Counted from the first letter of the stretch, positions 36,301 to 45,758 are shown. The stretch: DNA of 64,000 nucleotides from Plebeiibacterium sediminum (GCF_026013605.1 NZ_JAPDPJ010000031.1:1-64000), one strand, 5' to 3'. Made by a program: numbers and translations. Notes: a model not told the origin generated them from the sequence alone.

Positions 36301-36774
36301 ATGCAACCAGAAGTAAAAAAACAATATAAAAGCCTTAATTTTATTTATGCCATCATATTAATATCAATGTCAATAGCTGCATTGGTATCTGTTTTTCTAA
36401 TTTCTAAAATGGGCCAGGTTCCTGTTTTTAAACCGGAAGATCAGGCAACCATTAAATCCATTGTTATTATTGCATTATTGGTAGGTATTCCTGTTAGTCA
36501 TATCTTTTTCTTCAAAAAAATAAAACATATTGATCAATCATTAAATCTGATAAATAAGATCAGAATGTATCAATCTGCATTTATTGCACGTATAGCCATA
36601 CTTGAAGGAATAGGTATTTTAGCATCTATAGGATATTTAGTTACTGCGGACCATTCATACTTATATATGTTTGGTGTGGTATTTATTTTGTTTCTTGTTC
36701 ATGCTCCAACTAAGAGCAGGATTAGTAACGACCTAAATCTTTCTGAGGACGAAGAAGAATTATTTTTAAACTAA
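36301..36774 (+). CDS. Uncharacterised four-helix membrane protein
   Basis: 157 aa with four transmembrane helices at about residues 13-34, 50-70, 92-112 and 117-135, joined by short loops. The C-terminus is acidic (LNLSEDEEELFLN). I do not recognise a family with known function. It follows recR after 37 bases and precedes a HAD-like gene by 32 bases, so the four genes recR to glycosyltransferase may be one transcript, but nothing links their functions. Confidence 0.75.
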   Translation: MQPEVKKQYKSLNFIYAIILISMSIAALVSVFLISKMGQVPVFKPEDQATIKSIVIIALLVGIPVSHIFFFKKIKHIDQSLNLINKIRMYQSAFIARIAILEGIGILASIGYLVTADHSYLYMFGVVFILFLVHAPTKSRISNDLNLSEDEEELFLN

Positions 36775-36806
36775 ATAAGAAATTTCAAAAACATTCGTTA
36801 TTACAT

Positions 36807-37241
36807 ATGATTATAGCTGTTGATTTTGACGGGACTATTGTAGAGCATAAATATCCGGCCATTGGTAAGGAAATGCTATTTGCTTTTGAAACTTTAAAAG
36901 CCATGCAACGAGAAGGGCATTTACTTATTTTATGGACTTACAGAGCAGGTAAGGAATTGGAAGAAGCTGTTGAGTACTGTAAAAAAAAGGGAATTGAATT
37001 TTATGCGGTAAACAAAAGCTACCCGGAAGAGGTGTTGGATGAAAAAACAACCAGTAGAAAAATTAACGCCGATATGTTTATTGATGATAGAAATATTGGT
37101 GGTTTTTATGGTTGGGGAGAAATCTATCAGGAGCTGCAATTAGGTGGAAAAGAAGAAGCCGAACGAATGAAATACCGAATGGAAAAAGCTTCAGGAAATC
37201 CACTTTGCAAATTTTTTAGATCATTATTTTGCGGCAGATAA
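36807..37241 (+). CDS. Small HAD-like hydrolase (BT0820 type)
   Basis: 144 aa. Motif I is DFDGTIVEH (D6, D8), motif II is LLILWTYRA with the conserved Thr, and the late DMFIDDRNIGG supplies the final acidic residues. It lacks a cap domain. The family has a solved Bacteroides member of unknown substrate. The C-terminal 25 residues are basic and end CKFFRSLFCGR. It is probably co-transcribed with the genes on either side. Confidence 0.87.
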   Translation: MIIAVDFDGTIVEHKYPAIGKEMLFAFETLKAMQREGHLLILWTYRAGKELEEAVEYCKKKGIEFYAVNKSYPEEVLDEKTTSRKINADMFIDDRNIGGFYGWGEIYQELQLGGKEEAERMKYRMEKASGNPLCKFFRSLFCGR

Positions 37242-37262
37242 ATAGCCGCAAATAAAACAAAA

Positions 37263-38405
37263 TTGAATTTGGACCTTTCTGTAATTATTGTTAGCTACAA
37301 TGCTGTAGATTTTTTAAAATTATGCCTGCATTCTGTATTTTCAGCATGCAAATCACTACAAGCAGAAGTTTTTGTTGTTGATAACAACTCTTCTGACAAG
37401 TCGGCTGAAATGGTTGCAAAAGATTTCCCTCAATGTAACCTGATTGCCAACAAAAACAACCCCGGATTTTCAGTTGCTAACAACCAGGCCATTAAAAAAG
37501 CCAACGGAAAATATATTCTTATTCTTAATCCCGATACCATTGTTGCTGAAGATACATTTACAAAGCTGATTGCTTTTATGGATGCCAATAGCAATGTTGG
37601 AAGTTCCGGAATTAAGATGATAGATGGTTCAGGCTCATTCCTTCCTGAATCAAAAAGAGGGATACCAACTCCGTGGACATCTTTTTGCAAGATGTCAGGT
37701 TTATCTGCATTTTTTAAAAAGAGTAAATTATTCAACGAATACCACAAAGGTTATATCCCGGAAAACAAAACTCATGAAACTGAGATTTTAGCAGGGGCTT
37801 TCATGTTTATAAGAAAAAAAGCATTGGATAAATCCGGATTATTTGATGAATCGTTTTTCATGTATGGAGAAGACATCGATCTGTCATACAGAATCATCCA
37901 GTCCGGATACAAAAATTATTATTTTGCCGATTCTACCATCATACACTTCAAGGGAGAAAGTACAAATAAAGATAAAATATACAGAGATCGTTTTTACAAA
38001 GCTATGATTCAATTTGCCAACAAGCATTTTAGTCGTAGTTATGGATTTATATTTAATATACTTATCACTATTGGTATATATTTTATAAAGTTTATATCAT
38101 CCATCAAACCAAATAAAATAGAAGAGGTTGAAATCTTAAACGATAAAAACTTATTAATTACAAATAAGCTTTCCAACTCCAATCTAAACTTGCCATTCCC
38201 TATCATTCCCGTTTCGGATAACGACCTGTGCAAATTCAATGAGGGCACTCTAATATTTAACATTCAAGACCTTCAATTTAAACATATCATACAAGTCATG
38301 GATCAATATAAATCGCAGTATAAATACAGATTCTTGTTTGATCATCATAAAATATTGATAGGTAGTGATAAAAAAAATCACAAAGGTCAAGTTCAACACC
38401 TATAA
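37263..38405 (+). CDS. Family 2 glycosyltransferase with non-ATG start
   Basis: Rhamnosyltransferase-like GT-A protein: LSVIIVSYNAVDFL at the N-terminus, nucleotide-binding DNNSSD, LILNPDTIV in the DXD position, MYGEDIDLSYRI for catalysis, and a hydrophobic segment near residues 260-277. The C-terminal 110 residues have no clear domain. The frame opens just after the previous stop codon and contains no ATG before conserved sequence, so the start is TTG at 37263 or TTG at 37269. The acceptor is unknown. Confidence 0.87.
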   Translation: MNLDLSVIIVSYNAVDFLKLCLHSVFSACKSLQAEVFVVDNNSSDKSAEMVAKDFPQCNLIANKNNPGFSVANNQAIKKANGKYILILNPDTIVAEDTFTKLIAFMDANSNVGSSGIKMIDGSGSFLPESKRGIPTPWTSFCKMSGLSAFFKKSKLFNEYHKGYIPENKTHETEILAGAFMFIRKKALDKSGLFDESFFMYGEDIDLSYRIIQSGYKNYYFADSTIIHFKGESTNKDKIYRDRFYKAMIQFANKHFSRSYGFIFNILITIGIYFIKFISSIKPNKIEEVEILNDKNLLITNKLSNSNLNLPFPIIPVSDNDLCKFNEGTLIFNIQDLQFKHIIQVMDQYKSQYKYRFLFDHHKILIGSDKKNHKGQVQHL

Positions 38406-38408
38406 TTG

Positions 38409-38438
38409 TTGTGGAATAAAAACATTTGCATACTTTTA
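38409..38438 (+). promoter_or_regulatory. Candidate promoter of the first TPR-PD40 gene
   Basis: TTG (38409-38411), 19 bases, then TACTTTTA (38431-38438). It supports the start at ATG 38477, because the earlier TTG frame start at 38426 would lie within the promoter. Confidence 0.45.
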
Positions 38439-38476
38439 TAGTCAATTCTTTTAATGGAATATATAAAGGTTCTACA

Positions 38477-40066
38477 ATGAGAAATCAACTTCTAACTACA
38501 TTACTTTTCATACTTATTTGCAGCATTTCATTTGCGCAAAATAAAGCTTACAAAAAACAAATCAGTCAGGCTGATGGTTTAGTAATTTTTGAAAACTACA
38601 ACAAAGCATCTCTTATATATGATGATTTACTAAAAGAATTTCCTGATGATCCGTTTATCTTGTTTAAGGCAGGAGAATGTTTTCTGTTTTCAGAAGGAAG
38701 AATTAAAGAAGCCGTTGAGATTCTTGAAAGAGTAGTAAAATTATATCCTCTGGAAAACAAAAACAGTATTGAAGCTATAGAATGCAGATATTATCTAGGT
38801 CAGGCATATCATTTAGATTATCAGTTTGAAAAAGCATTAAAGGTATATGAACAATTAAAAAAGCAAGTTCCTGCAAAAAGAAAAGATGCCCTAGACAAAA
38901 TAGATCGTGAAATGACCTATTGTAAAAATTCTATTGATCTTAAAAAGAATCCTGTAGAATTTAAAATATCTAATCTTGGTCCCCTGATTAATACAGAATT
39001 TGATGAACACAGCCCGGTTGTTAATCTTACAGAAGACATGCTATTATTTACTTCTAACAGAGAGACTGAAGAATCATTAAAATTAGCATCAGGTCTTGGT
39101 GATGAAAATGTATACTTTTCTTTGTGGCGTGAAGGAAGATGGATTACATCCAGAGCCATTGACATTAACACAAGAGGAAATAATGCAACTATTGGAATTT
39201 CACCTGATGGCAAAACACTTTTAATTTATCAAAACAATGGTTCTATTGGTAATATATATTACAGTGAACTAAAAAATGATAAGTGGGGTGATTTGATAAA
39301 GTTCCCATCTCCAATTAATTCTATGGGTAACGAAACGCATGCTTCCTTTTCAATGGATGGCAACACCTTATTTTTCAGTAGTGACCGTATGGGAGGGTTT
39401 GGTGGTAAAGACCTTTATAAAGTTACCAAATTACCAAATGGAGATTGGGGTACAGTTATAAACCTGGGACCTGCAATCAATACTGAATTCGACGAAGAAA
39501 GTCCTTATATTCATCCCAATGGAAAAACACTTTATTTTAGTTCCGAAGGTCACAAATCTATGGGTGGATTTGATATTTTTGCAGCGCAATTAGATAGTTC
39601 CGGAATCTGGAGTAATGTAACAAACATAGGTTACCCAATCAATACACCATATGACGATTTGTTTTTTGCCCCTACAATTGATGAGCAAAGGGTTTATTAT
39701 GCATCAAAACGAAATGATGGATTTGGTGGATCTGATATATATCTTATTGAGTTTCCTGATGACAATCCTAATTCATTAACCCTGGTTGGTGGTTTTCTTT
39801 TTACTCCTGAAGGTGATCCTGCTCAAGATTCAAAAATTACAATTATTGACAAAAAGGATGGTAAAATTGAAGGCGTTTACAGACCTTCTCCAACTACCGG
39901 TAAATACATATTTATTATTCCAGCTGACACAGAATATAAAATGGAGATAAATACCAATGGTTACAAATCAATTATAAATAATTTTACAGTTCCTTCTGGT
40001 AATGCTTTTGCCAGAAAAGGTCATACCTTCTTTCTTGACCCGATAGTTCTTGAAAAGGATAAATAA
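38477..40066 (+). CDS. Exported TPR-PD40 beta-propeller protein (PorE-like, no OmpA domain)
   Basis: The signal peptide is MRNQLLTTLLFILICSISFAQ (cleavage after FA/Q). TPR-like repeats occupy about residues 30-145. A PD40/WD40-like propeller follows, with repeats of the form LLFTSNRE, TLFFSSDRMGGFGGKDLYKV and TLYFSSEGHKSMGGFDIF (parts quoted). The end is a carboxypeptidase-regulatory-like fold. This is the layout I recall for T9SS component PorE but without its peptidoglycan-binding OmpA end. A paralogue follows directly. Confidence 0.85.
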   Translation: MRNQLLTTLLFILICSISFAQNKAYKKQISQADGLVIFENYNKASLIYDDLLKEFPDDPFILFKAGECFLFSEGRIKEAVEILERVVKLYPLENKNSIEAIECRYYLGQAYHLDYQFEKALKVYEQLKKQVPAKRKDALDKIDREMTYCKNSIDLKKNPVEFKISNLGPLINTEFDEHSPVVNLTEDMLLFTSNRETEESLKLASGLGDENVYFSLWREGRWITSRAIDINTRGNNATIGISPDGKTLLIYQNNGSIGNIYYSELKNDKWGDLIKFPSPINSMGNETHASFSMDGNTLFFSSDRMGGFGGKDLYKVTKLPNGDWGTVINLGPAINTEFDEESPYIHPNGKTLYFSSEGHKSMGGFDIFAAQLDSSGIWSNVTNIGYPINTPYDDLFFAPTIDEQRVYYASKRNDGFGGSDIYLIEFPDDNPNSLTLVGGFLFTPEGDPAQDSKITIIDKKDGKIEGVYRPSPTTGKYIFIIPADTEYKMEINTNGYKSIINNFTVPSGNAFARKGHTFFLDPIVLEKDK

Positions 40067-40135
40067 AATTAAGAATCAATACTACTTATCAAGGAAGTTC
40101 TAATGTTCGTCAAAGATTTAAAACCTTTGTTGTAG

Positions 40136-40143
40136 TATTTTTG
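40136..40143 (+). promoter_or_regulatory. Candidate -7 box for the second TPR-PD40 gene
   Basis: TATTTTTG, matching TAnnTTTG, lies 31 bases before the ATG. Confidence 0.5.
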
Positions 40144-40174
40144 CATTTTTAATCCTTAAACGTTAAACAATCTA

Positions 40175-42109
40175 ATGATGATTCGATTTTTTGTTCCTAT
40201 ATTTTTAGTGCTATTAACTACAAACATTGTTGCTCAAACAAAAAACAGCAATAATGAAAAAATATATAATGCCGCTGTTGCTTTATCCGAAGCCGGTGAT
40301 TGCGAAAAAGCTATTGAACAATTTAAAAGAGTTGCTCAGTCTGAGCCAGACAACGTTAATGTATTATTTAACATTGGTTACTGTTATCTAAACATCAATA
40401 ATGGTGCAGATTCAGCCTCAGTATATTTTAACAAAACTATAGATCAGCTTAGTAAAGAACAATACAATACAGAAATTGGTTATGATGCTTTTATGTCTTT
40501 AGCGAAAGCCTACCAGCTTCAATATCGATTTCAGGATGGTATAGATACCTACAACAGAATTCTGGAATTCATTAGTGATGATTATGTTGATTTAAAGGCT
40601 GATATTAACAGACAGATTGAAATATGCAACAACGGAATCATCTTAATGAATAATCCGGTTAAGTTAGAAGTACACAACTTAGGAAAAAACATTAACTCTA
40701 AGTACGATGATCACAGTCCTCTGGTAAGTGCAGATGAATCTGTTATGATTTTTACCTCAAAAAGAATTTCTTCTTACTCTACAGTTATGGATGATGGACA
40801 GTTCTCGGAGAAGGTATTTACAAGTACAAAAAAAGATGAATGGAGCAAAAGTGAAGTAATTAAATCCATAGTAAAAAAGAATAGCCACGAAGCCGGGGTT
40901 TGTTTATCTGCTGATGGAACAGAACTTTATATGCTGGTTAGTAACATTGACGGACAAAATCTTTACGTAAGTAATTTTGATGGCGAAACATGGAGCGAAC
41001 CATACAAATTACCTTCAGGAATCAACAGTCGTTACAATGAAACGCACGCTTCAATCAATTCAGACAAATCTGTTTTGTTTTTTACAAGCGACCGCAAAGG
41101 TGGATACGGTGGTTTAGATATATACATGGTTCGAAAATTACCCAATGGAGAATGGGGGACACCTAAAAACCTGGGTGATAAAATCAACACACCCTACGAT
41201 GAAGAAACACCTATGATCTATTTAGATGGTAAAACACTTTATTTTAGTTCTGAGGGTCATAATACAATGGGTAACTTTGATATTTTCTACAGTAAAATGG
41301 CCGCAGACAGCACATGGTCACAACCTGTAAACATGGGATATCCAATCAACACCCCAGATGATGATTTCTTCTTTGTACCAACTGCAGCCGAGAACAAAGC
41401 CTACATGGCATCATCAAGGTTTGAAGACAACTATGGCGGATCTGATTTATATTTAATTGAATACGAAGAACCATTTGAAAACCGTTTAGCAGTTATTAAA
41501 GGGCAACTTAAAAACGATAAAGAAACAGCCTGGGACAATGTTCGTATTCTTGTAAAAGAACATAACGACGATAAACTACTGGGAGAATATCGCCCACACC
41601 CGGAAACTGGTAAATACATTATGATACTGGAATGTGGAAAATCATACGATATTAATTTTGAAGGTAAAGGTGTTACGCCTCAAAATATCACATATGATGT
41701 GAATAATGAATTGGCTTACCATAAAACTTCTGAATCAGTTGAAATGAAAGATGTTTGGTTGGCTGTTGAAACAGATAAACCTGAAACCACAGAAACTAAT
41801 GCATCTATAGCATCTGGTATACCTAATGCAACATCAGATCAAATGGAGGTAAACAGCGAAGAATATCCTTATACTGTGCAGTTCATAACTTTAAAAAGAG
41901 TACTTAAAGATCTGGAACAATTTTCTCTGGACTTAAGTCAGATTAAAATTTATGAATGTACTGACGGTAACGTAAGGTATGTTTTTGGTCAGTTTAAAAA
42001 TTTCAAGGACGCTAAAAAAGCGAAACAAGAAGTGATTAAAGCAACCGGATATGACGATCCTTTTGTTAGATTTTTCTGGCAATTAAATAAATTGAAATCA
42101 GAAAAATAA
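40175..42109 (+). CDS. Exported TPR-PD40 protein with SPOR-like C-terminus
   Basis: Paralogue of the preceding gene with the same order: signal peptide (ending IVAQ), TPR region (about residues 25-155), PD40 propeller (about 165-430; VLFFTSDRKGGYGGLDIYMV-type repeats) and a regulatory-like beta domain (about 435-530). A further 110 residues follow a linker; the segment PYTVQFITLKRVL to the end resembles a SPOR peptidoglycan-binding domain. It may therefore tie an outer-membrane assembly to the cell wall in place of OmpA. This function is inferred. Confidence 0.83.
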   Translation: MMIRFFVPIFLVLLTTNIVAQTKNSNNEKIYNAAVALSEAGDCEKAIEQFKRVAQSEPDNVNVLFNIGYCYLNINNGADSASVYFNKTIDQLSKEQYNTEIGYDAFMSLAKAYQLQYRFQDGIDTYNRILEFISDDYVDLKADINRQIEICNNGIILMNNPVKLEVHNLGKNINSKYDDHSPLVSADESVMIFTSKRISSYSTVMDDGQFSEKVFTSTKKDEWSKSEVIKSIVKKNSHEAGVCLSADGTELYMLVSNIDGQNLYVSNFDGETWSEPYKLPSGINSRYNETHASINSDKSVLFFTSDRKGGYGGLDIYMVRKLPNGEWGTPKNLGDKINTPYDEETPMIYLDGKTLYFSSEGHNTMGNFDIFYSKMAADSTWSQPVNMGYPINTPDDDFFFVPTAAENKAYMASSRFEDNYGGSDLYLIEYEEPFENRLAVIKGQLKNDKETAWDNVRILVKEHNDDKLLGEYRPHPETGKYIMILECGKSYDINFEGKGVTPQNITYDVNNELAYHKTSESVEMKDVWLAVETDKPETTETNASIASGIPNATSDQMEVNSEEYPYTVQFITLKRVLKDLEQFSLDLSQIKIYECTDGNVRYVFGQFKNFKDAKKAKQEVIKATGYDDPFVRFFWQLNKLKSEK

Positions 42110-42113
42110 AGAA

Positions 42114-42629
42114 GTGGAAGTAAGCGTAGCTTTAAGAGCAATTGAACCGGAAGATATTGACATTTTATATCAGTGGGAAAACGACATGGAACTTTGGGTG
42201 GTATCAGACACCCAAAAACCATTTTCCCGTCATCAGTTAAAGCAATATATACAAGGTATTAATCTGGATATCTATCAATCAAAAGAACTTAGGTTAATGA
42301 TAGAAACCGAAGAGGACAAGCCTGTTGTTGTGGGAATGATTGATTTATTTGATTTTGATCCCTATCACAACCGTGCCGGTGTTGGTGTCATGCTGAATAA
42401 GGAGTTTGAAGGTAAAGGTTTCGCATCACAAGCTTTAGAACTCTTTATTGATTACTGCTTTAATACGCTTGGCATTTTTCAACTATACAGTTCCATTACT
42501 TCGAGCAACACCAAAAGCATCAAATTATTCGAAAAGCTTGGTTTTGAAAAATCAGGAGTTCGTAAAAAGTGGAGAAAAATAGGGCGAACATATTATGACG
42601 AATTGTTTTATCAGCTAATTAACGAATAA
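42114..42629 (+). CDS. GNAT acetyltransferase (RimJ/RimL or SpeG type)
   Basis: 171 aa with the GNAT fold: LRAIEPEDIDILYQWEND at the N-terminus, the beta-bulge strand GVGVMLNKEFEGKGFASQAL that binds acetyl-CoA (shown in part: GKGFASQAL), and NTKSIKLFEKLGFEKSG. The start is GTG at 42114, four bases after the upstream stop; no ATG lies near. The acceptor could be a protein N-terminus or a polyamine such as spermidine. The sequence alone does not decide. Confidence 0.88.
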   Translation: MEVSVALRAIEPEDIDILYQWENDMELWVVSDTQKPFSRHQLKQYIQGINLDIYQSKELRLMIETEEDKPVVVGMIDLFDFDPYHNRAGVGVMLNKEFEGKGFASQALELFIDYCFNTLGIFQLYSSITSSNTKSIKLFEKLGFEKSGVRKKWRKIGRTYYDELFYQLINE

Positions 42630-42642
42630 GCTCCCTCCTACT

Positions 42643-43092
42643 TTAAAGTTGTTTGTAAGAAGGAATGTCCTCCAAAAAATTATATTGCCTGCCATCCTGG
42701 TTCAGTAAAGCGCAGTAATGATTCATTCCATTTGTAACACAAATCAACCTTGTTTTTAGCATGATATTATATCGCGCTACCTGATCAAAAACCTGGTTGG
42801 TAATTTTAATATGTGGGGCTTTACATTCCACAACAAAAACAGGCTTACGTTGTTTGTTATATGAAACAATATCGGCCCGTTGAGCCAAACCATTAATATT
42901 TACTTTTGTTTCAACAGCCATTAAGGATGCAGGGAAATCCTTACATTCAATTAAGTACGATAGAAAATTCTGACGCACCCACTCTTCAGGAGTTAGTGCA
43001 ACCATCTTTTTTCGAATGGTATCAAAAATCATTTTTTTACCATCAATCTCTTTAATTGAAAATTCAAATGTGGGTAAATTTAAAGGCTGCAT
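42643..43092 (-). CDS. HsdR N-terminal-like nuclease-fold protein (stand-alone)
   Basis: 149 aa. The core follows the restriction-endonuclease-like fold: a helix with EEWVRQNFLSYLIE, then ADIVSYNKQRKPVFVVECKAP, i.e. the D-x(n)-E-x-K pattern of the PD-(D/E)xK superfamily. It matches the N-terminal domain of type I restriction HsdR, but no helicase part and no HsdM or HsdS gene is present. Stand-alone copies are common in Bacteroidota, often near holA as here. It may act on DNA, but not as a restriction system by itself. Confidence 0.86.
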   Translation of the reverse strand: MQPLNLPTFEFSIKEIDGKKMIFDTIRKKMVALTPEEWVRQNFLSYLIECKDFPASLMAVETKVNINGLAQRADIVSYNKQRKPVFVVECKAPHIKITNQVFDQVARYNIMLKTRLICVTNGMNHYCALLNQDGRQYNFLEDIPSYKQL

Positions 43093-43269
43093 AAACTAAT
43101 TTTGCGCAAATATAACTCAATTTATGGCACAACTTTTATCATTAGGCTTTTGAATTCAGATATACTCACTCAAGAAAACAAGTAATCCTAAACACTGTAT
43201 TAATAAATGTTTTTTAATACTTGCTTTTTGTTATTTTTATCAACATTTTAAACTAAAACGTTCGAAAAT

Positions 43270-44046
43270 ATGAAAACAAAAAAAGATATAGTTAATAACT
43301 GGCTTCCTCGATATACTGGAAGAAAACTTGAAGATTTTACATCTCACATATTATTAACAAACTTTCAGCATTATGTGGAATTATTTGCAGAGTGGCATAA
43401 TGTTCCAATAGTTGGTGAAGATCATAATATGCCGAATGCCAGTGCTGATGGTATCACAATCATTAACTTTGGTATGGGTAGTCCTAATGCCGCAACCATT
43501 ATGGATCTTTTAAGTGCCATTGAGCCCAAAGCTGTTTTATTCCTTGGTAAATGCGGTGGACTAAAGAAGAAAAATCAACTTGGTGATTTAATCATCCCTA
43601 TTGCTGCTATCAGAAATGAAGGTACCTCAGATGATTATTTACCAGCAGAGGTTCCTGCTTTACCAGCATTTAGTCTGCAAAGAGCAGTCTCAACTACCAT
43701 TAGAGATAATGCTCGTGATTATTGGACTGGTACAGTATTTACCACCAACAAAAGAGTATGGGAATATGATGAACGCTTTAAAAGATATTTAGAGAAAACC
43801 CGTGCTATGGCCATAGACATGGAAACTGCAACCATTTTTACCGTGGGTTTTGCCAATGAAATACCGACCGGTGCTTTATTACTGGTATCAGATCAACCTA
43901 TGATTTCGGCTGGTATAAAAACTGCCGCCAGCGACAGAAAAGTAACCAAAGAATACGTAAATCAACACATTCAAATTGGGATCGACTCCCTAAAAGAAAT
44001 TATAAATGGAGGAAAATCTGTTAAACACCTGTTATTTGATAATTAG
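43270..44046 (+). CDS. amn: AMP nucleosidase
   Basis: Cleaves AMP to adenine and ribose 5-phosphate. 258 aa with the nucleoside-phosphorylase fold: NFGMGSPNAATIMDLL, FLGKCGGL, then AIDMETATIFTVG with the conserved Met-Glu pair contacting ribose, and SDQPM. This short form lacks the extra N-terminal domain of the E. coli enzyme and is the type usual in Bacteroidota. It ends inside the holA promoter region. Confidence 0.92.
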   Translation: MKTKKDIVNNWLPRYTGRKLEDFTSHILLTNFQHYVELFAEWHNVPIVGEDHNMPNASADGITIINFGMGSPNAATIMDLLSAIEPKAVLFLGKCGGLKKKNQLGDLIIPIAAIRNEGTSDDYLPAEVPALPAFSLQRAVSTTIRDNARDYWTGTVFTTNKRVWEYDERFKRYLEKTRAMAIDMETATIFTVGFANEIPTGALLLVSDQPMISAGIKTAASDRKVTKEYVNQHIQIGIDSLKEIINGGKSVKHLLFDN

Positions 44047-44064
44047 TGATTAATTGTATTTTTG
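44035..44064 (+). promoter_or_regulatory. Promoter of holA, overlapping the end of amn
   Basis: TTTG (44035-44038), 18 bases, then TATTTTTG (44057-44064) is a near-perfect Bacteroidetes promoter. Its -33 box lies inside the last codons of amn. It supports the holA start at ATG 44083. Confidence 0.68.
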
Positions 44065-44082
44065 CAGCAAAGTAATTTTAGT

Positions 44083-45087
44083 ATGACCGAGTTTCAACAA
44101 ATAATGGCTGGACTAAAAAACCGCCAGTTTAAACCCATATATTTTTTAATGGGTGAAGAAACCTATTACATTGATGAAATCACCAATTATATTATTGATA
44201 ATGTTTTAACCGAAGAAGAAAAAGGTTTCAACCAAACAATATATTACGGTAAGGATGTCGATGCAGCCACTGTTATTATGGCAGCCCGAAGATATCCAAT
44301 GATGTCGCAACATCAGGTAGTAGTGGTTAAAGAAGCTCAATATATTGACAAGATAGAAGACCTTCAGCATTACGCTGCAGCTCCTCTGTCATCCACGATA
44401 TTGGTAATTAACTATAAGTACAAAACTTTAGATAAAAGAAAGAAACTAGGGACCATACTAAAAAAATCGAACTGCATTTTTGAATTCAAAAAACTTTATG
44501 ACAACCAGATATCTGCATGGATTACTGGTTATCTTAAAGAAAAAGGAATGACCATTGATATGAAAGCAAGTATGTTACTTGCCGAATCACTTGGAACAGA
44601 CCTTTCTAAAATTGTAAAGGAGCTTGATAAACTCCAGGTTGCCATAGGTAAAGAAGTAACGCAGATTACTTCTGAACACATTGAAAAAAACATTGGCCTT
44701 AGTAAAGATTATAATAGCTTTGAGTTACAAAAGGCTGTAATCAATAAGGATATTTTAAAAGCTAACAAAATCATTAAGGTGTTTGCTAAAAATCCCAAAG
44801 AGCATCCCATTCAGGCCACAATTACCGTGTTGTTCAATTACTTTTCAAAGCTGATGGTCTATTATTATTTGGCTGACAAAGGAAAGGCAAACGTAGCCAA
44901 AGAACTAGGCATAAATCCTTTTTTTGTTCAGGATTATACACTTGGAGCCCGTAACTATTCAGCACGTAAAGTTGTGTCTGTTATATCTATTCTTCGAGAT
45001 TATGATATGAAAAGTAAAGGTTTCAACAATGTTTCTGCAGACATGGGAGATCTTCTGAAAGAAATGGTTTTTAAAATCACACATTAA
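44083..45087 (+). CDS. holA: DNA polymerase III delta subunit HolA
   Basis: Clamp-loader subunit that opens the sliding clamp. The N-terminal AAA+-like region starts FKPIYFLMGEETYYIDEI; a lid and collar with LLAESLGTDLSKIVKELDKL follow (parts quoted). Delta lacks a working P-loop, as here. The start is ATG 44083: the in-frame TTG at 44062 falls within the promoter -7 box. The length is 334 aa, normal for HolA. Confidence 0.94.
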   Translation: MTEFQQIMAGLKNRQFKPIYFLMGEETYYIDEITNYIIDNVLTEEEKGFNQTIYYGKDVDAATVIMAARRYPMMSQHQVVVVKEAQYIDKIEDLQHYAAAPLSSTILVINYKYKTLDKRKKLGTILKKSNCIFEFKKLYDNQISAWITGYLKEKGMTIDMKASMLLAESLGTDLSKIVKELDKLQVAIGKEVTQITSEHIEKNIGLSKDYNSFELQKAVINKDILKANKIIKVFAKNPKEHPIQATITVLFNYFSKLMVYYYLADKGKANVAKELGINPFFVQDYTLGARNYSARKVVSVISILRDYDMKSKGFNNVSADMGDLLKEMVFKITH

Positions 45088-45116
45088 CATTTACAACAAA
45101 ACAAAAACCTCTTAAA

Positions 45117-45731
45117 ATGAATATATTATTAATATTAATTGGTGCTATTGTAGTTTTTAGTGTAATGGCTTTTAGTCAAAGCACACTGCTATACAGATAC
45201 CAATTCAATGCCTACCAGATTATTCACAGAAAGCAATATATACGATTAATTTCGCACGGATTTTTACATGGAAGCTGGACACATCTTTTAGTAAATATGT
45301 TTGTTCTGTATTCGTTTGGTAGAGCAGTGATTTACCATTTTAATTATGCTTTCACGGGAAGAGGAACCGTTATGTTTCTTTTACTCTTCTTTTCATCGTT
45401 AATATTCTCAAGTCTTTACTCCTTATTTAAAGAAAAAGACAATCCTCATTATAATGCTATTGGAGCATCCGGAGCTGTATCTGCTGTTGTTTTTGCATCC
45501 ATATTTTTTAGCCCTTACAGCATGTTATATTTATTCATGGTAGTACCTGTTCCAGGAATTGTATTTGGAATTGGATATTTGATCTATTCAAGAGTGATGG
45601 CTCAAAAAAACATTGATAATGTAGGGCATGATGCTCACTTTTGGGGTGCTGTTTTTGGTTTTATTTTCCCTTTATTATACAAACCTTCTTTATTTCTTGA
45701 CTTTATTCATGAACTCATTCCTTTTTTGTAA
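45117..45731 (+). CDS. Rhomboid family intramembrane serine protease
   Basis: Six transmembrane helices in 204 aa. The family motifs are present in order: HGFLHGSWTHLLVNMFVLYSFG with the L1-loop and helix-2 His/Asn, the catalytic serine in NAIGASGAVSA (GxSG), and the helix-6 histidine in DNVGHDAHFWG. It cleaves transmembrane segments of partner proteins; the substrates are unknown. It follows holA by 29 bases. Confidence 0.92.
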   Translation: MNILLILIGAIVVFSVMAFSQSTLLYRYQFNAYQIIHRKQYIRLISHGFLHGSWTHLLVNMFVLYSFGRAVIYHFNYAFTGRGTVMFLLLFFSSLIFSSLYSLFKEKDNPHYNAIGASGAVSAVVFASIFFSPYSMLYLFMVVPVPGIVFGIGYLIYSRVMAQKNIDNVGHDAHFWGAVFGFIFPLLYKPSLFLDFIHELIPFL

Positions 45732-45758
45732 AAAGCAGATTAAAGCAACAACAAACCA

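Noticed and set aside
42643-43092. Possible type I restriction system
   Set aside because: Only an HsdR-N-like domain exists; no HsdM, HsdS or helicase is found nearby.
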